Origin: Palsa-147 sp049279675
Lineage (GTDB): Bacteria; Acidobacteriota; Terriglobia; Acidiferrales; UBA7541
Reading direction: 5' to 3'
Assembly (NCBI GenBank): GCA_049279675.1
Contig: JBAPOP010000059.1
Location: forward strand, 10,140 to 74,139
DNA length: 64,000 nucleotides
Below, piece after piece: positions 1 through 7,127 of the stretch (positions are counted from its first letter, which is position 1; the number at the start of each line of letters is the position of its first letter). A model generated the notes under the pieces. The model did no database searches. It was not told the origin of the DNA and saw nothing but the letters and a program-made list of their open reading frames with translations. Position numbers and translations under genes: made by a program.

Positions 1-1457
1 TCGTCGACTTCGGCGCGCGTCGCGGCAATCAGCTTATCGAGCAGATCGTCTGCCTTGACGCCTTGACCTTTCCGTCCGCTGATATCGACGTACGGCCGCT
101 TGGCGTCTTCCGGCGCGATTTCATATCCAAGTTCGGTCGCGCAGCGGGGTGTCAGGGCCACAACGTCGTACGCGAGGTGCGCGAGATGCTCGGCTTGTTC
201 CTCATAGCCCGCGGCGCGAAGGCCCTGAACCACAACACGCTGCGGATACGCCTGGCGCGAATCAATCACGTTATAAACCGCCGACGCATGGCCGAAGTGC
301 GGGGCGTTCGCTCCGTCCGCGCTGGCCGTGATCCACGCTTCGTGGCCGTCGGGATGGCGATAGAAGGGGCGGTAGTGAAAATCGCGGCCGAGCAGGCCAA
401 ATTTCCAAAGGTGATACGCAATATCTTTGCCGACGTACGTTACCGTCCCATTCGAGCGAACGATCACTTTGGCTTCATCGTCCGGATCGGCGGCCACGGC
501 GTCGTCGCCGCCCGCTTTGATCTTGGCGTCCGCTGAATTTTCGCTTTCGATCGTTCGCATCACCCAGCATCCGCCGTTTTTGCCGCTGTTCACCAAATGG
601 ATTGCGCCGCGTTCCTTCAGCATCGCGAATGCGGCATCCCAGAATTTCAGGTGAAGGATTTCACTTTCTCGCGGCAGGACGTCGTAATCAATTCCGAGGC
701 GGTCCATCGTTTCGAGATGCCGGCGTACGATTGCCGTCGAGATGAGCTCGCCCATTTCGGCTTCGAGGCTATTGCCTTCCTCGATTTTCTTCAGCGTGTC
801 CGCGCGCAGCTTCAGGCGTTCTTTATCTTCTTCTAAAAATACGGTCACGCGCGCGTATAAGTCCCAGCAGTAGTAATCGAATTTCGGAGCCGTCGCAACT
901 TTGCGCACATCGTCTAGCGATTTCTTTTCAAGCTGTAAAAAGCCGAGAACAACGTCGGCAACTTGCACGCCTGTGTTGTCGATGTAGTTCTGCACTTCCA
1001 CGCGCCGGCCCGCATGCCGCAGGATTCGTGAAAACGTGTCGCCGAGGACGGCGTTGCGAAGGTGTCCGATGTGCGCTGCCTTATTCGGATTTATCGCAGT
1101 GTGCTCGACGACTGTCTTCGGAGCGTCGCTCGCGGCGACTCGCGCTTCCTCGCCGGCGCTTTTGTTCAACTCCGCAAGGTATGCCGCCCGGTCGAGGTAC
1201 GCGTTGAGATATCCGCCGCCGGCAACTTCTAGCCGCGCGACGCCCTCAATCGGCCCAATACTGACGGCGATTTCCTGCGCCAACATGCGTGGTGCCTTCT
1301 TGAGTGTCTTGGCGAGTTCAAAGCAGACGGGCGAAGCGACTTCGCCCATTTCAAGCCGCGGCGGCTGCTCGGTCAGCACCGCAACCTCAGTCTTATATTT
1401 CTTCAGAATGTTCGCGCGCAGGGCTTTGCGAATGCGCTTTACAATCGGCTGGTACAC
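1..1457 (-). CDS. argS: Arginyl-tRNA synthetase, 3' end outside window
   Basis: Charges tRNA-Arg with arginine in the cytoplasm (class Ia synthetase). The minus strand is open from position 1457 to the window edge, about 485 codons. Visible are an N-terminal Arg-N-like domain, the HIGH signature as AHIGHLRNAV preceded by HTAINPNK, an INPN/YIDNTG-type core, and the degenerate KMSKS region SGRKGQGVKADDLLD typical of ArgS. The anticodon-binding domain lies beyond the edge. The start is GTG at 1457: a TAA lies in frame just upstream, no ATG intervenes, and GGAG sits 6-7 nt before it. A consensus-like promoter lies directly upstream, and the gene diverges from larC. The family call is secure; only the C-terminus is unknown. 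Confidence 0.93.
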   Translation of the reverse strand, partial: MYQPIVKRIRKALRANILKKYKTEVAVLTEQPPRLEMGEVASPVCFELAKTLKKAPRMLAQEIAVSIGPIEGVARLEVAGGGYLNAYLDRAAYLAELNKSAGEEARVAASDAPKTVVEHTAINPNKAAHIGHLRNAVLGDTFSRILRHAGRRVEVQNYIDNTGVQVADVVLGFLQLEKKSLDDVRKVATAPKFDYYCWDLYARVTVFLEEDKERLKLRADTLKKIEEGNSLEAEMGELISTAIVRRHLETMDRLGIDYDVLPRESEILHLKFWDAAFAMLKERGAIHLVNSGKNGGCWVMRTIESENSADAKIKAGGDDAVAADPDDEAKVIVRSNGTVTYVGKDIAYHLWKFGLLGRDFHYRPFYRHPDGHEAWITASADGANAPHFGHASAVYNVIDSRQAYPQRVVVQGLRAAGYEEQAEHLAHLAYDVVALTPRCATELGYEIAPEDAKRPYVDISGRKGQGVKADDLLDKLIAATRAEVD

Positions 1458-1486
1458 GAGTCTCCGCGAGTCAATGGAATCAAGCG

Positions 1487-1515
1487 ATTATAGGGAATCG
1501 CTTAACACGCGTCAA
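1487..1515 (-). promoter_or_regulatory. Sigma70-type promoter of argS
   Basis: On the minus strand TTGACG (1515-1510), a 17-nt spacer and a perfect TATAAT (1492-1487) give a strong housekeeping-type promoter. Transcription would begin near 1480 and give a leader of roughly 20 nt before the GTG start of argS. Confidence 0.75.
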
Positions 1516-1534
1516 AGTAGCTTTCCTCCCGCGT

Positions 1535-1563
1535 TTGACACTCTGCTTCGCGCAGACTAGTAT
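1535..1563 (+). promoter_or_regulatory. Sigma70-type promoter of larC-metG operon
   Basis: TTGACA (1535-1540), a 17-nt spacer and TAGTAT (1558-1563). The predicted start near 1570 leaves about 40 nt of leader before larC. It lies back-to-back with the argS promoter without overlap. Confidence 0.6.
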
Positions 1564-1610
1564 CGTTTTTTCATAAAATTACTCCGTTTTCTATACGCGG
1601 CGCCTAATCG

Positions 1611-2804
1611 ATGAAAATCGCCTATTTCGACTGTTTCTCTGGGATTAGCGGCGACATGACCCTCGGCGCTTTGGTGGACGCGGGCGTTGACTTGCCAGCA
1701 CTCGAGGCCGAGCTGCGGCACCTTCAGTTACCCAACTGGAAAATATCGGCTGAAAAGGTAAAACGGGGCGCGCTATTTGCCACAAAGGTCATCGTCGAAA
1801 CATCGGAGCATCATCATCACCGAGGTTTGACCGAAATTCTGCGGTTAATCGAGCAGGCAGACTTCGCTCCCCGCATCACCGATCGAGCGACGCGAATTTT
1901 TCGCCGGCTCGGCGAGGCTGAAGCGAAAGTCCACCAGGTCGACCTAGAAAAGGTGCATTTCCACGAAGTCGGCGCGGTGGACGCCATCATAGATATCGTC
2001 GGCACCGCGATCGGTTTGGAATTGCTAGGTATAGATGAATTTGCCTGCTCATCGCTCGACGTCGGAGCGGGGAATGTAAAAACAGCTCACGGGATTTTGC
2101 CCGTTCCCGCGCCCGCGACCGCCGAATTGCTGCGCGGCGCTCCCACGTACTCGAGCGGGATCGCAAAGGAGCTCGTGACACCCACGGGCGCGGCCATTGC
2201 GACGACGCTAGCCACTCGTTTCGGAGAAATGCCTGCGATCAATCTGCAATCGATTGGCTACGGCGCAGGGTCGGCGGACCTCGCAGAACGGCCCAATGTG
2301 TTGCGCCTCCTCGTCGGAGACGCCGTCGGCATGGAGAAGGGTGAGCGCTGGGACGCACCGGTCAGCGTCATCGAAGCGAATCTAGATGACATGAATCCCC
2401 AGCTGTACGGATACTTGGTCGAACAGGCATTTGCGGCCGGTGCGCTCGACGTATTTTCGACTTCGGTGCAAATGAAAAAGAATCGTCCCGGCATTCTCGT
2501 GACTCTGATGTGCGAGTCCGCATCCGTAAACAAGCTGATAGATCTCATTTTTCGCGAAACAACGACGATCGGCGTGCGCACTCACGAAGTCCGTCGCCGC
2601 ACTTTAGAGAGGGAATTCGTGCCCGTCGAAACTCCGTTCGGCGAAGTGCGTATGAAAGTCTCGCGGATGAATGGCACAATGCTGAACGCCACTCCGGAAT
2701 ACGAAGATTGCCGGCGCATCGCAGCGCAAAAGGGAATTCCGTTGAAACAGGTGATCGCGCTCGCCAATTTTCACTATCAGACTCTGCGTGAGGCCCGGAA
2801 ATAG
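1611..2804 (+). CDS. larC: LarC, nickel insertion protein of nickel-pincer cofactor synthesis
   Basis: LarC (DUF111) inserts nickel, in a CTP-dependent reaction, into the pyridinium bis-thiocarboxylate mononucleotide to complete the nickel-pincer cofactor of lactate racemase and LarA-like racemases/epimerases. The 397-residue product opens with the family hallmark FDCFSGISGDMTLGAL and has a His-rich stretch (SEHHHHRG, near residue 66) and VHFHEVGAVDAI. In Lactobacillus plantarum full-length LarC needs a programmed frameshift; here it is a single open frame. The stop is three bases before the metG start, so the two are co-transcribed. larE lies 9 kb away in this window; larA and larB are not seen. 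Shine-Dalgarno is weak. Confidence 0.92.
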   Translation: MKIAYFDCFSGISGDMTLGALVDAGVDLPALEAELRHLQLPNWKISAEKVKRGALFATKVIVETSEHHHHRGLTEILRLIEQADFAPRITDRATRIFRRLGEAEAKVHQVDLEKVHFHEVGAVDAIIDIVGTAIGLELLGIDEFACSSLDVGAGNVKTAHGILPVPAPATAELLRGAPTYSSGIAKELVTPTGAAIATTLATRFGEMPAINLQSIGYGAGSADLAERPNVLRLLVGDAVGMEKGERWDAPVSVIEANLDDMNPQLYGYLVEQAFAAGALDVFSTSVQMKKNRPGILVTLMCESASVNKLIDLIFRETTTIGVRTHEVRRRTLEREFVPVETPFGEVRMKVSRMNGTMLNATPEYEDCRRIAAQKGIPLKQVIALANFHYQTLREARK

Positions 2805-2807
2805 TTC

Positions 2808-4808
2808 ATGGACAAGCCGAAATTCTACCTGACCACTCCGATTTATTACGTCAACGCGCGCCCGCACCTCGGCCACACATATACGACAATCGTTGCGGAC
2901 ACGATCGCGCGCTACAAGCGCATGCGCGGCTTCGATGTCGTCCTGCTTACCGGCACGGATGAACACGGGCAGAAAATCGAGCGCGCCGCGAAGGCTGCTG
3001 GCTTAAAAGAGCAGGAATTCGTCGATCGCATTGCCGAAGAGTATCGCCAACTCTGGAAGGAGCTCGACCTCAGCATTGACCGGTTCGTCCGCACCACCGA
3101 GCCGCGGCAAGAGCGCGCCGTACATCGGCTGCTGCTTCAGGCCAAAGACAAGGGCTATATCTACAAGGGCTTCTACGAAGGGCAGTACTGCGTTTTCGAT
3201 GAGATGTACGTGGACGAGCCGCTTCCCGGCGGGCTTTGTCCCGAGTGCAAGCGCCCAACGGAACGCATCCGCGAAGAGAATTATTATTTCAAGCTGTCCG
3301 AATTTCAGGAACGCCTGTTGCAACTTTATGAATCCCAGCCGGACTTCATTCAGCCAGAGACGCGACGCAATGAAGTGATGGCGTTCGTCCGCGGCGGCCT
3401 GCGAGATCTTTCCGTCAGCCGGACTTCGATCAAGTGGGGAATTCCGTGGCCCGGCGATGAAAAGCATGTCATCTACGTGTGGTATGACGCGCTGACGACC
3501 TACATGACTGGCGTTGGCTACGGCGATGACGAACTCCAATGGGAGAAATACTGGCCAGCGGATCTTCATTTGATCGGCAAAGAAATCCTACGGTTTCATG
3601 CTGTTTATTGGCCTGCTTTCCTGATGGCCGCAGAGGAGCCGTTGCCGAAGCGTATTTACGCGCACGGCTGGTGGCTATTTGCCGACGAGAAAATGTCGAA
3701 ATCGCGCGGGAACATGCAGTATCCGCAGCCGATCGCTCGAACTCTGGGTATAGACGCGCTGCGATATTTTGTGCTTCGAGAAATGGTGTTCGGCCAGGAT
3801 GGAAATTTCAGCCGCGATTCGCTTCTCACGCGCTACAACGCCGACCTCGCGAATGGGCTCGGCAATCTCGCGAGCCGCATTCTCGCGATGATTCACCAAT
3901 ACTTTGAAGGACGAGTGCCTCCATCTCTCGCCGAGAAAGCGGGGTCGCCGCGCTCCGTCGCGTTGGCGAAGAAGTCCGCTGCCGTCCAGAAGGAAGCCAT
4001 CGCCCACTACGAGGCTTTTCAGTTTTCACTGGCTCTCGAGAGCATCTGGGGACTCGTCGCAGCTACGGACCAGTTTCTTACAGAATCGCGGCCGTGGGTT
4101 TTGGCGAAGGATGAATCCAAGAAAGAGGAACTGAGTGACATACTCAACGCCGCAGCCCAAACTTTGCGTCACATTGCCGCGCTCGCGTTTCCCGTTATGC
4201 CCCACGCGTGCGAAAAAATCTGGGCCGCACTCGGGCACACAGCGACGCTCGAATCCGTACGGATCGACGAACTGGAGTGGGGCATGCTGCCATCCGGGTC
4301 GCGTATCGGCGAACCGGAAGCAATTTTCCCGCGTGTAGACAAAAAAGAAATGTCAGAGAGGATCGAAGCCATGGAAGAAGAAATTCGTAATCCAGGAAGT
4401 TCTGCACCATCTGCGTCAGCACCGACGCCCGCTGCCGCGCCAGCCCCGGCCGCAGCTGCGCCCGCGCCAGCTACAGATGCCAAGATCGCTATCGAGGATT
4501 TTGCCAAAGTCCAAATGCGCGTCGGCGTCGTGAAAACTGCCGAGCGAATTCAAGGTGCAGACAAAATTCTGAAACTCACGGTAGACATCGGCGACGAGAT
4601 TCGCCAGATCGTCGCAGGGCTCGCCGTTTCCTATCAACCGGAAGACCTCGTCGGCAAGAAAGTCGTTGTCGTGGTGAACCTCGCCCCGCGCAAGCTTCGT
4701 GGCGTGGAATCGAACGGCATGATTGTCGCGGCCTCAGTGGGCCCTGAAGGCAAACCCGTGCTTTGCACATTTGCCGAGGATGTCCCCGCTGGCGCAAAGC
4801 TGAAATAG
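2808..4808 (+). CDS. metG: Methionyl-tRNA synthetase with C-terminal tRNA-binding domain
   Basis: Attaches methionine to initiator and elongator tRNA-Met. The 666-residue protein has the HIGH motif as HLGH (residues 20-23), a zinc-knuckle-like region with a single CPEC pair, KMSKS (about 295-299), and an alpha-helical anticodon domain. An Ala/Pro-rich linker (about 525-560) leads to an EMAP-II/Trbp111-like OB-fold from about residue 561 (KVQMRVGVVK ... LAPRKLRGVESNGMI), which usually mediates dimerisation and tRNA binding. The start ATG follows the larC TAG by three bases, suggesting translational coupling. Length and motif order fit a full-length enzyme. Confidence 0.97.
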   Translation: MDKPKFYLTTPIYYVNARPHLGHTYTTIVADTIARYKRMRGFDVVLLTGTDEHGQKIERAAKAAGLKEQEFVDRIAEEYRQLWKELDLSIDRFVRTTEPRQERAVHRLLLQAKDKGYIYKGFYEGQYCVFDEMYVDEPLPGGLCPECKRPTERIREENYYFKLSEFQERLLQLYESQPDFIQPETRRNEVMAFVRGGLRDLSVSRTSIKWGIPWPGDEKHVIYVWYDALTTYMTGVGYGDDELQWEKYWPADLHLIGKEILRFHAVYWPAFLMAAEEPLPKRIYAHGWWLFADEKMSKSRGNMQYPQPIARTLGIDALRYFVLREMVFGQDGNFSRDSLLTRYNADLANGLGNLASRILAMIHQYFEGRVPPSLAEKAGSPRSVALAKKSAAVQKEAIAHYEAFQFSLALESIWGLVAATDQFLTESRPWVLAKDESKKEELSDILNAAAQTLRHIAALAFPVMPHACEKIWAALGHTATLESVRIDELEWGMLPSGSRIGEPEAIFPRVDKKEMSERIEAMEEEIRNPGSSAPSASAPTPAAAPAPAAAAPAPATDAKIAIEDFAKVQMRVGVVKTAERIQGADKILKLTVDIGDEIRQIVAGLAVSYQPEDLVGKKVVVVVNLAPRKLRGVESNGMIVAASVGPEGKPVLCTFAEDVPAGAKLK

Positions 4809-4863
4809 TTGGTCGCGCGGCTCGCGAGACGTTCGTCCGTCGCGGTAATTCTAGGGATATTGT

Positions 4864-5649
4864 TTGGAAATAATTGACTCGCACGCGCATCTTGAATCCG
4901 AGCAATTCGACGGTGACCGCGAAGCCGTCCTGCAGCGTGCGCGCGATTCGGGGCTCACGACGATTCTCGCCATCGGCGGCGCGGATGGCCCCGACCATTT
5001 GGCTTCCGCGATTCCTTTCGCCGAATCTCACGATTGGATTTACGCGACCGCCGGGATCCATCCTCACGAAGCCAAGCTCGCGACTGACTCGCATTTTCAT
5101 AAGCTCGAATAGTTCATGCGGCATCCCCGCGTGATCGCATGCGGAGAAATTGGCCTCGATTATTATTACGACCATTCTCCGCGCGACGTGCAGCAAGACG
5201 TCTTTCGCCGTCAATTGGCAATCGCCCATGCCGCAAAGCTTCCAATCGTGATTCACTGCCGCGATGCGTGGCCGGTCTGCATCGACATTCTCAAGTCGGA
5301 TTGGAGCAGCAACGGTCTCGGCGGAATATTTCATTGCTTCACGGGTAACCTGGACGAAGCGCAACGCGGAATCGAAATGGGTTTCCTTGTTTCGTTTGCC
5401 GCCAATATTACGTACCCGAAAATGCAGCCGTTGCGCGGCGTAGCCCGCGAATTGCCTATCGATTCCATCCTGACGGAAACGGATTCGCCATTTTTGCCGC
5501 CGCAGCCGCTGCGCGGAAAGCGCAACGAGCCCGCCAATGTCGTCGAAGTGGCACGAACACTCGCGACTGTGAGAAACTTAAATCCAGAAGAAGTGGCAGC
5601 CGCAACGGCACAGAATTTTCGGCGCTTTTTTCGCTTGGGAGAAAATTGA
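4864..5649 (+). pseudogene. tatD: TatD-family metal-dependent DNase, interrupted by in-frame TAG
   Basis: Together the two halves give a complete TatD hydrolase, in one reading frame, broken by a single TAG at 5110-5112. Before the stop are the metal-binding SHAHL and GIHPHEAK motifs (82 residues from a TTG start at 4864, preceded by AGGGA). After it come GEIGLDYYYD, VIHCRDAW, FHCFTG and TETDSPFLPP, the remaining metal ligands. Nothing else is damaged and no base is missing. The stop falls between the HPHEA strand and the GEIGLD strand, where homologues have a helix ending in RHPRV. It could be a recent nonsense mutation, a sequencing error, or a split gene. The 3' end overlaps the prenyl synthase start by one base. 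Confidence 0.8.
5116..5649 (+). CDS. C-terminal TatD fragment, possible re-initiation product
   Basis: An ATG at 5116 lies only three bases after the TAG that ends the N-terminal half of tatD, so a terminating ribosome could restart here. The 177-residue product would carry the catalytic Glu of GEIGLD, the His residues of IHCRD and FHCFTG, and the Asp of ETDSP. It would lack the first HxH metal pair, so it is unlikely to be active alone. Whether it is made is unknown. Confidence 0.45.
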   Translation: MRHPRVIACGEIGLDYYYDHSPRDVQQDVFRRQLAIAHAAKLPIVIHCRDAWPVCIDILKSDWSSNGLGGIFHCFTGNLDEAQRGIEMGFLVSFAANITYPKMQPLRGVARELPIDSILTETDSPFLPPQPLRGKRNEPANVVEVARTLATVRNLNPEEVAAATAQNFRRFFRLGEN

Positions 5650-6686
5650 TGTCGGCCGCACAGCCGTGGAGGACACCCATCTCGGCGCGAATCACGCGAG
5701 AGATTTTCGATCTCGTTGGCGACGATTTGGCCGCAGTGGAGCGCGAAATCGCGGCGCAAAGCAGTTCTTCGATCCAACCTGTCGCCGAAATCTCAAGTTA
5801 TCTCCGCGAAGGCGGCGGCAAGCGCCTTCGTCCCGCACTGTTGCTTCTCGCGGCGGGCGCGGCGGGCTATCGCGGCCCCGGCGCGGTGCGTCTTGGGGCT
5901 ATCGTCGAATTAATTCACAGCGCCACGCTAATCCACGATGATGTGATCGACGGAGCGAACACGCGCCGCGGCCGTCCGAGCGCGAACGCGCGCTGGGGAA
6001 ATCACATGAGCGTCCTCGCGGGCGATTGGCTTTACATGCAGTCGTTCGAGATGGCTCTCGCCGAGCGCAGCTTCGAAATTCTCGACATCCTGATTGATCT
6101 GACGCAGAACATGGTCGAGGGCGAGTTGCTGCAACTTTCTCACCTCGGCCGAATCGATGTAACGGAAGCTGAAGCGGCGGATCTTGCCTATCGAAAAACC
6201 GCGTGCCTGTTTAGCGGCTGTTCGCGGCTCGGCGCGGTCCTTGGCCGTCTCGACAAATCAGCGGAAGAATCGCTCGCTGACTACGGCCGCTATGCCGGAC
6301 TGGCATTTCAGCTCGTGGACGATCTCCTAGATTTCACAGCGTCATCGGAGCAGCTCGGCAAGCCTGTGCTCAGCGATCTGAAGGAAGGCAAAGTCACATT
6401 ACCGCTCATTTATGCAATGCAGAGCGGCGCCGGAGGCGGCTCGGTCGATGGTCACGCCGCGGCGTATCGGATGGTCGCGACAGTACTCGAAGAGAAAGGA
6501 TTCCGCAGCGTGCGGCCTGACGACATCACGAGGTTGGTGCACGAGTCGGGCGCCATCGCTCGCGCCCGCGAACTCGCACGCGATTATGTTCGCCGTGCGA
6601 AGGCGAGCCTCGATGGCTGGCCGGATTCTCAATATCGGCGCGCGCTGCTCGCCGTACCCGATTTTATCCTCGAACGAGAGAGCTGA
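5649..6686 (+). CDS. Polyprenyl (octaprenyl-type) diphosphate synthase
   Basis: Trans-isoprenyl diphosphate synthase that condenses isopentenyl diphosphate onto an allylic primer to make the side chain of menaquinone or ubiquinone. In the 345-residue product the first Asp-rich motif is DDVID (residues 97-101) with the following NTRRGRPS, and the second is DDLLD (224-228). A GGGKRLRP substrate motif lies near residue 55. The IspB/HepT-type long-chain group is the best fit; the chain length cannot be read by eye. The ATG at 5649 is preferred over the TTG one codon earlier because it forms a TGATG junction with tatD. Confidence 0.9.
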   Translation: MSAAQPWRTPISARITREIFDLVGDDLAAVEREIAAQSSSSIQPVAEISSYLREGGGKRLRPALLLLAAGAAGYRGPGAVRLGAIVELIHSATLIHDDVIDGANTRRGRPSANARWGNHMSVLAGDWLYMQSFEMALAERSFEILDILIDLTQNMVEGELLQLSHLGRIDVTEAEAADLAYRKTACLFSGCSRLGAVLGRLDKSAEESLADYGRYAGLAFQLVDDLLDFTASSEQLGKPVLSDLKEGKVTLPLIYAMQSGAGGGSVDGHAAAYRMVATVLEEKGFRSVRPDDITRLVHESGAIARARELARDYVRRAKASLDGWPDSQYRRALLAVPDFILERES

Positions 6687-6710
6687 CTAAGTAGGCTAGA
6701 GATACCTAGT
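6686..6710. terminator. Possible bidirectional stem-loop between convergent genes
   Basis: ACTAAGTA (6686-6693) and TACCTAGT (6703-6710) pair over eight bases with one mismatch, around a nine-base loop, between the convergent ends of the prenyl synthase and the CusF-like gene. There is no clear T-run, so this is weak. Confidence 0.25.
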
Positions 6711-7080
6711 TTGGCCCGCCGGAAGCCTGTCCCACCACTTTGACATGCTCGAGGTAGCTTCCGTCTGGACCCACGATCAAGTCCGCGCTGATCTTGTCCT
6801 TCGGCTTTAGCGTGGCGAGCGCAGCAGCGTCGCGGATCTCGTAATCCATCGTCATCGGCATCATGAAACCCGGTATTTCTTCGGCATCAATACTCGCCGA
6901 TTTGGCATCCGCATTCACTGAGACTACCGTGCCGTTGAGGGTGTACTTCTTAGCGTTCGGATTCTGTGCGTTTTGCCCGCCAGGATTCTTGCATCCCGCA
7001 AGCGCGAAAATCGCAATCGCGCCGAGAAAGCAAATCGCTGAACAACGCCATGATCGCGAACCACTCATTCTGATAATCAC
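6706..7080 (-). CDS. CusF-like copper-binding lipoprotein
   Basis: Small secreted protein (124 residues from the GTG at 7080) with a lipoprotein signal ending FALAGC. A single OB-fold-like CusF domain (PF11604 type) follows, with the core GTVVSVN ... EIPGFMMPMTMDYEIRD. The Met-rich MMPMTM segment is the usual Cu(I)/Ag(I) ligand region of this family. GTG at 7080 was chosen because GGGAGGA precedes it by four bases; ATG at 7068 is the alternative, and the longer TTG frame from 7131 overlaps the TonB receptor stop. It is the last gene of a minus-strand trio with a TonB receptor and a Cys/His-rich secreted protein, suggesting metal (copper) handling in the periplasm. Family good; metal inferred. 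Confidence 0.75.
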   Translation of the reverse strand: MIIRMSGSRSWRCSAICFLGAIAIFALAGCKNPGGQNAQNPNAKKYTLNGTVVSVNADAKSASIDAEEIPGFMMPMTMDYEIRDAAALATLKPKDKISADLIVGPDGSYLEHVKVVGQASGGPN

Positions 7081-7127
7081 ACTTCCTCCCGTTCCATTTC
7101 CATGGGCACGCTTAATTCTGCCACCGC

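Noticed and set aside
63..1560. Several plus-strand open frames at the left end
   Set aside because: They lie antisense to argS, whose minus-strand frame has all family motifs.
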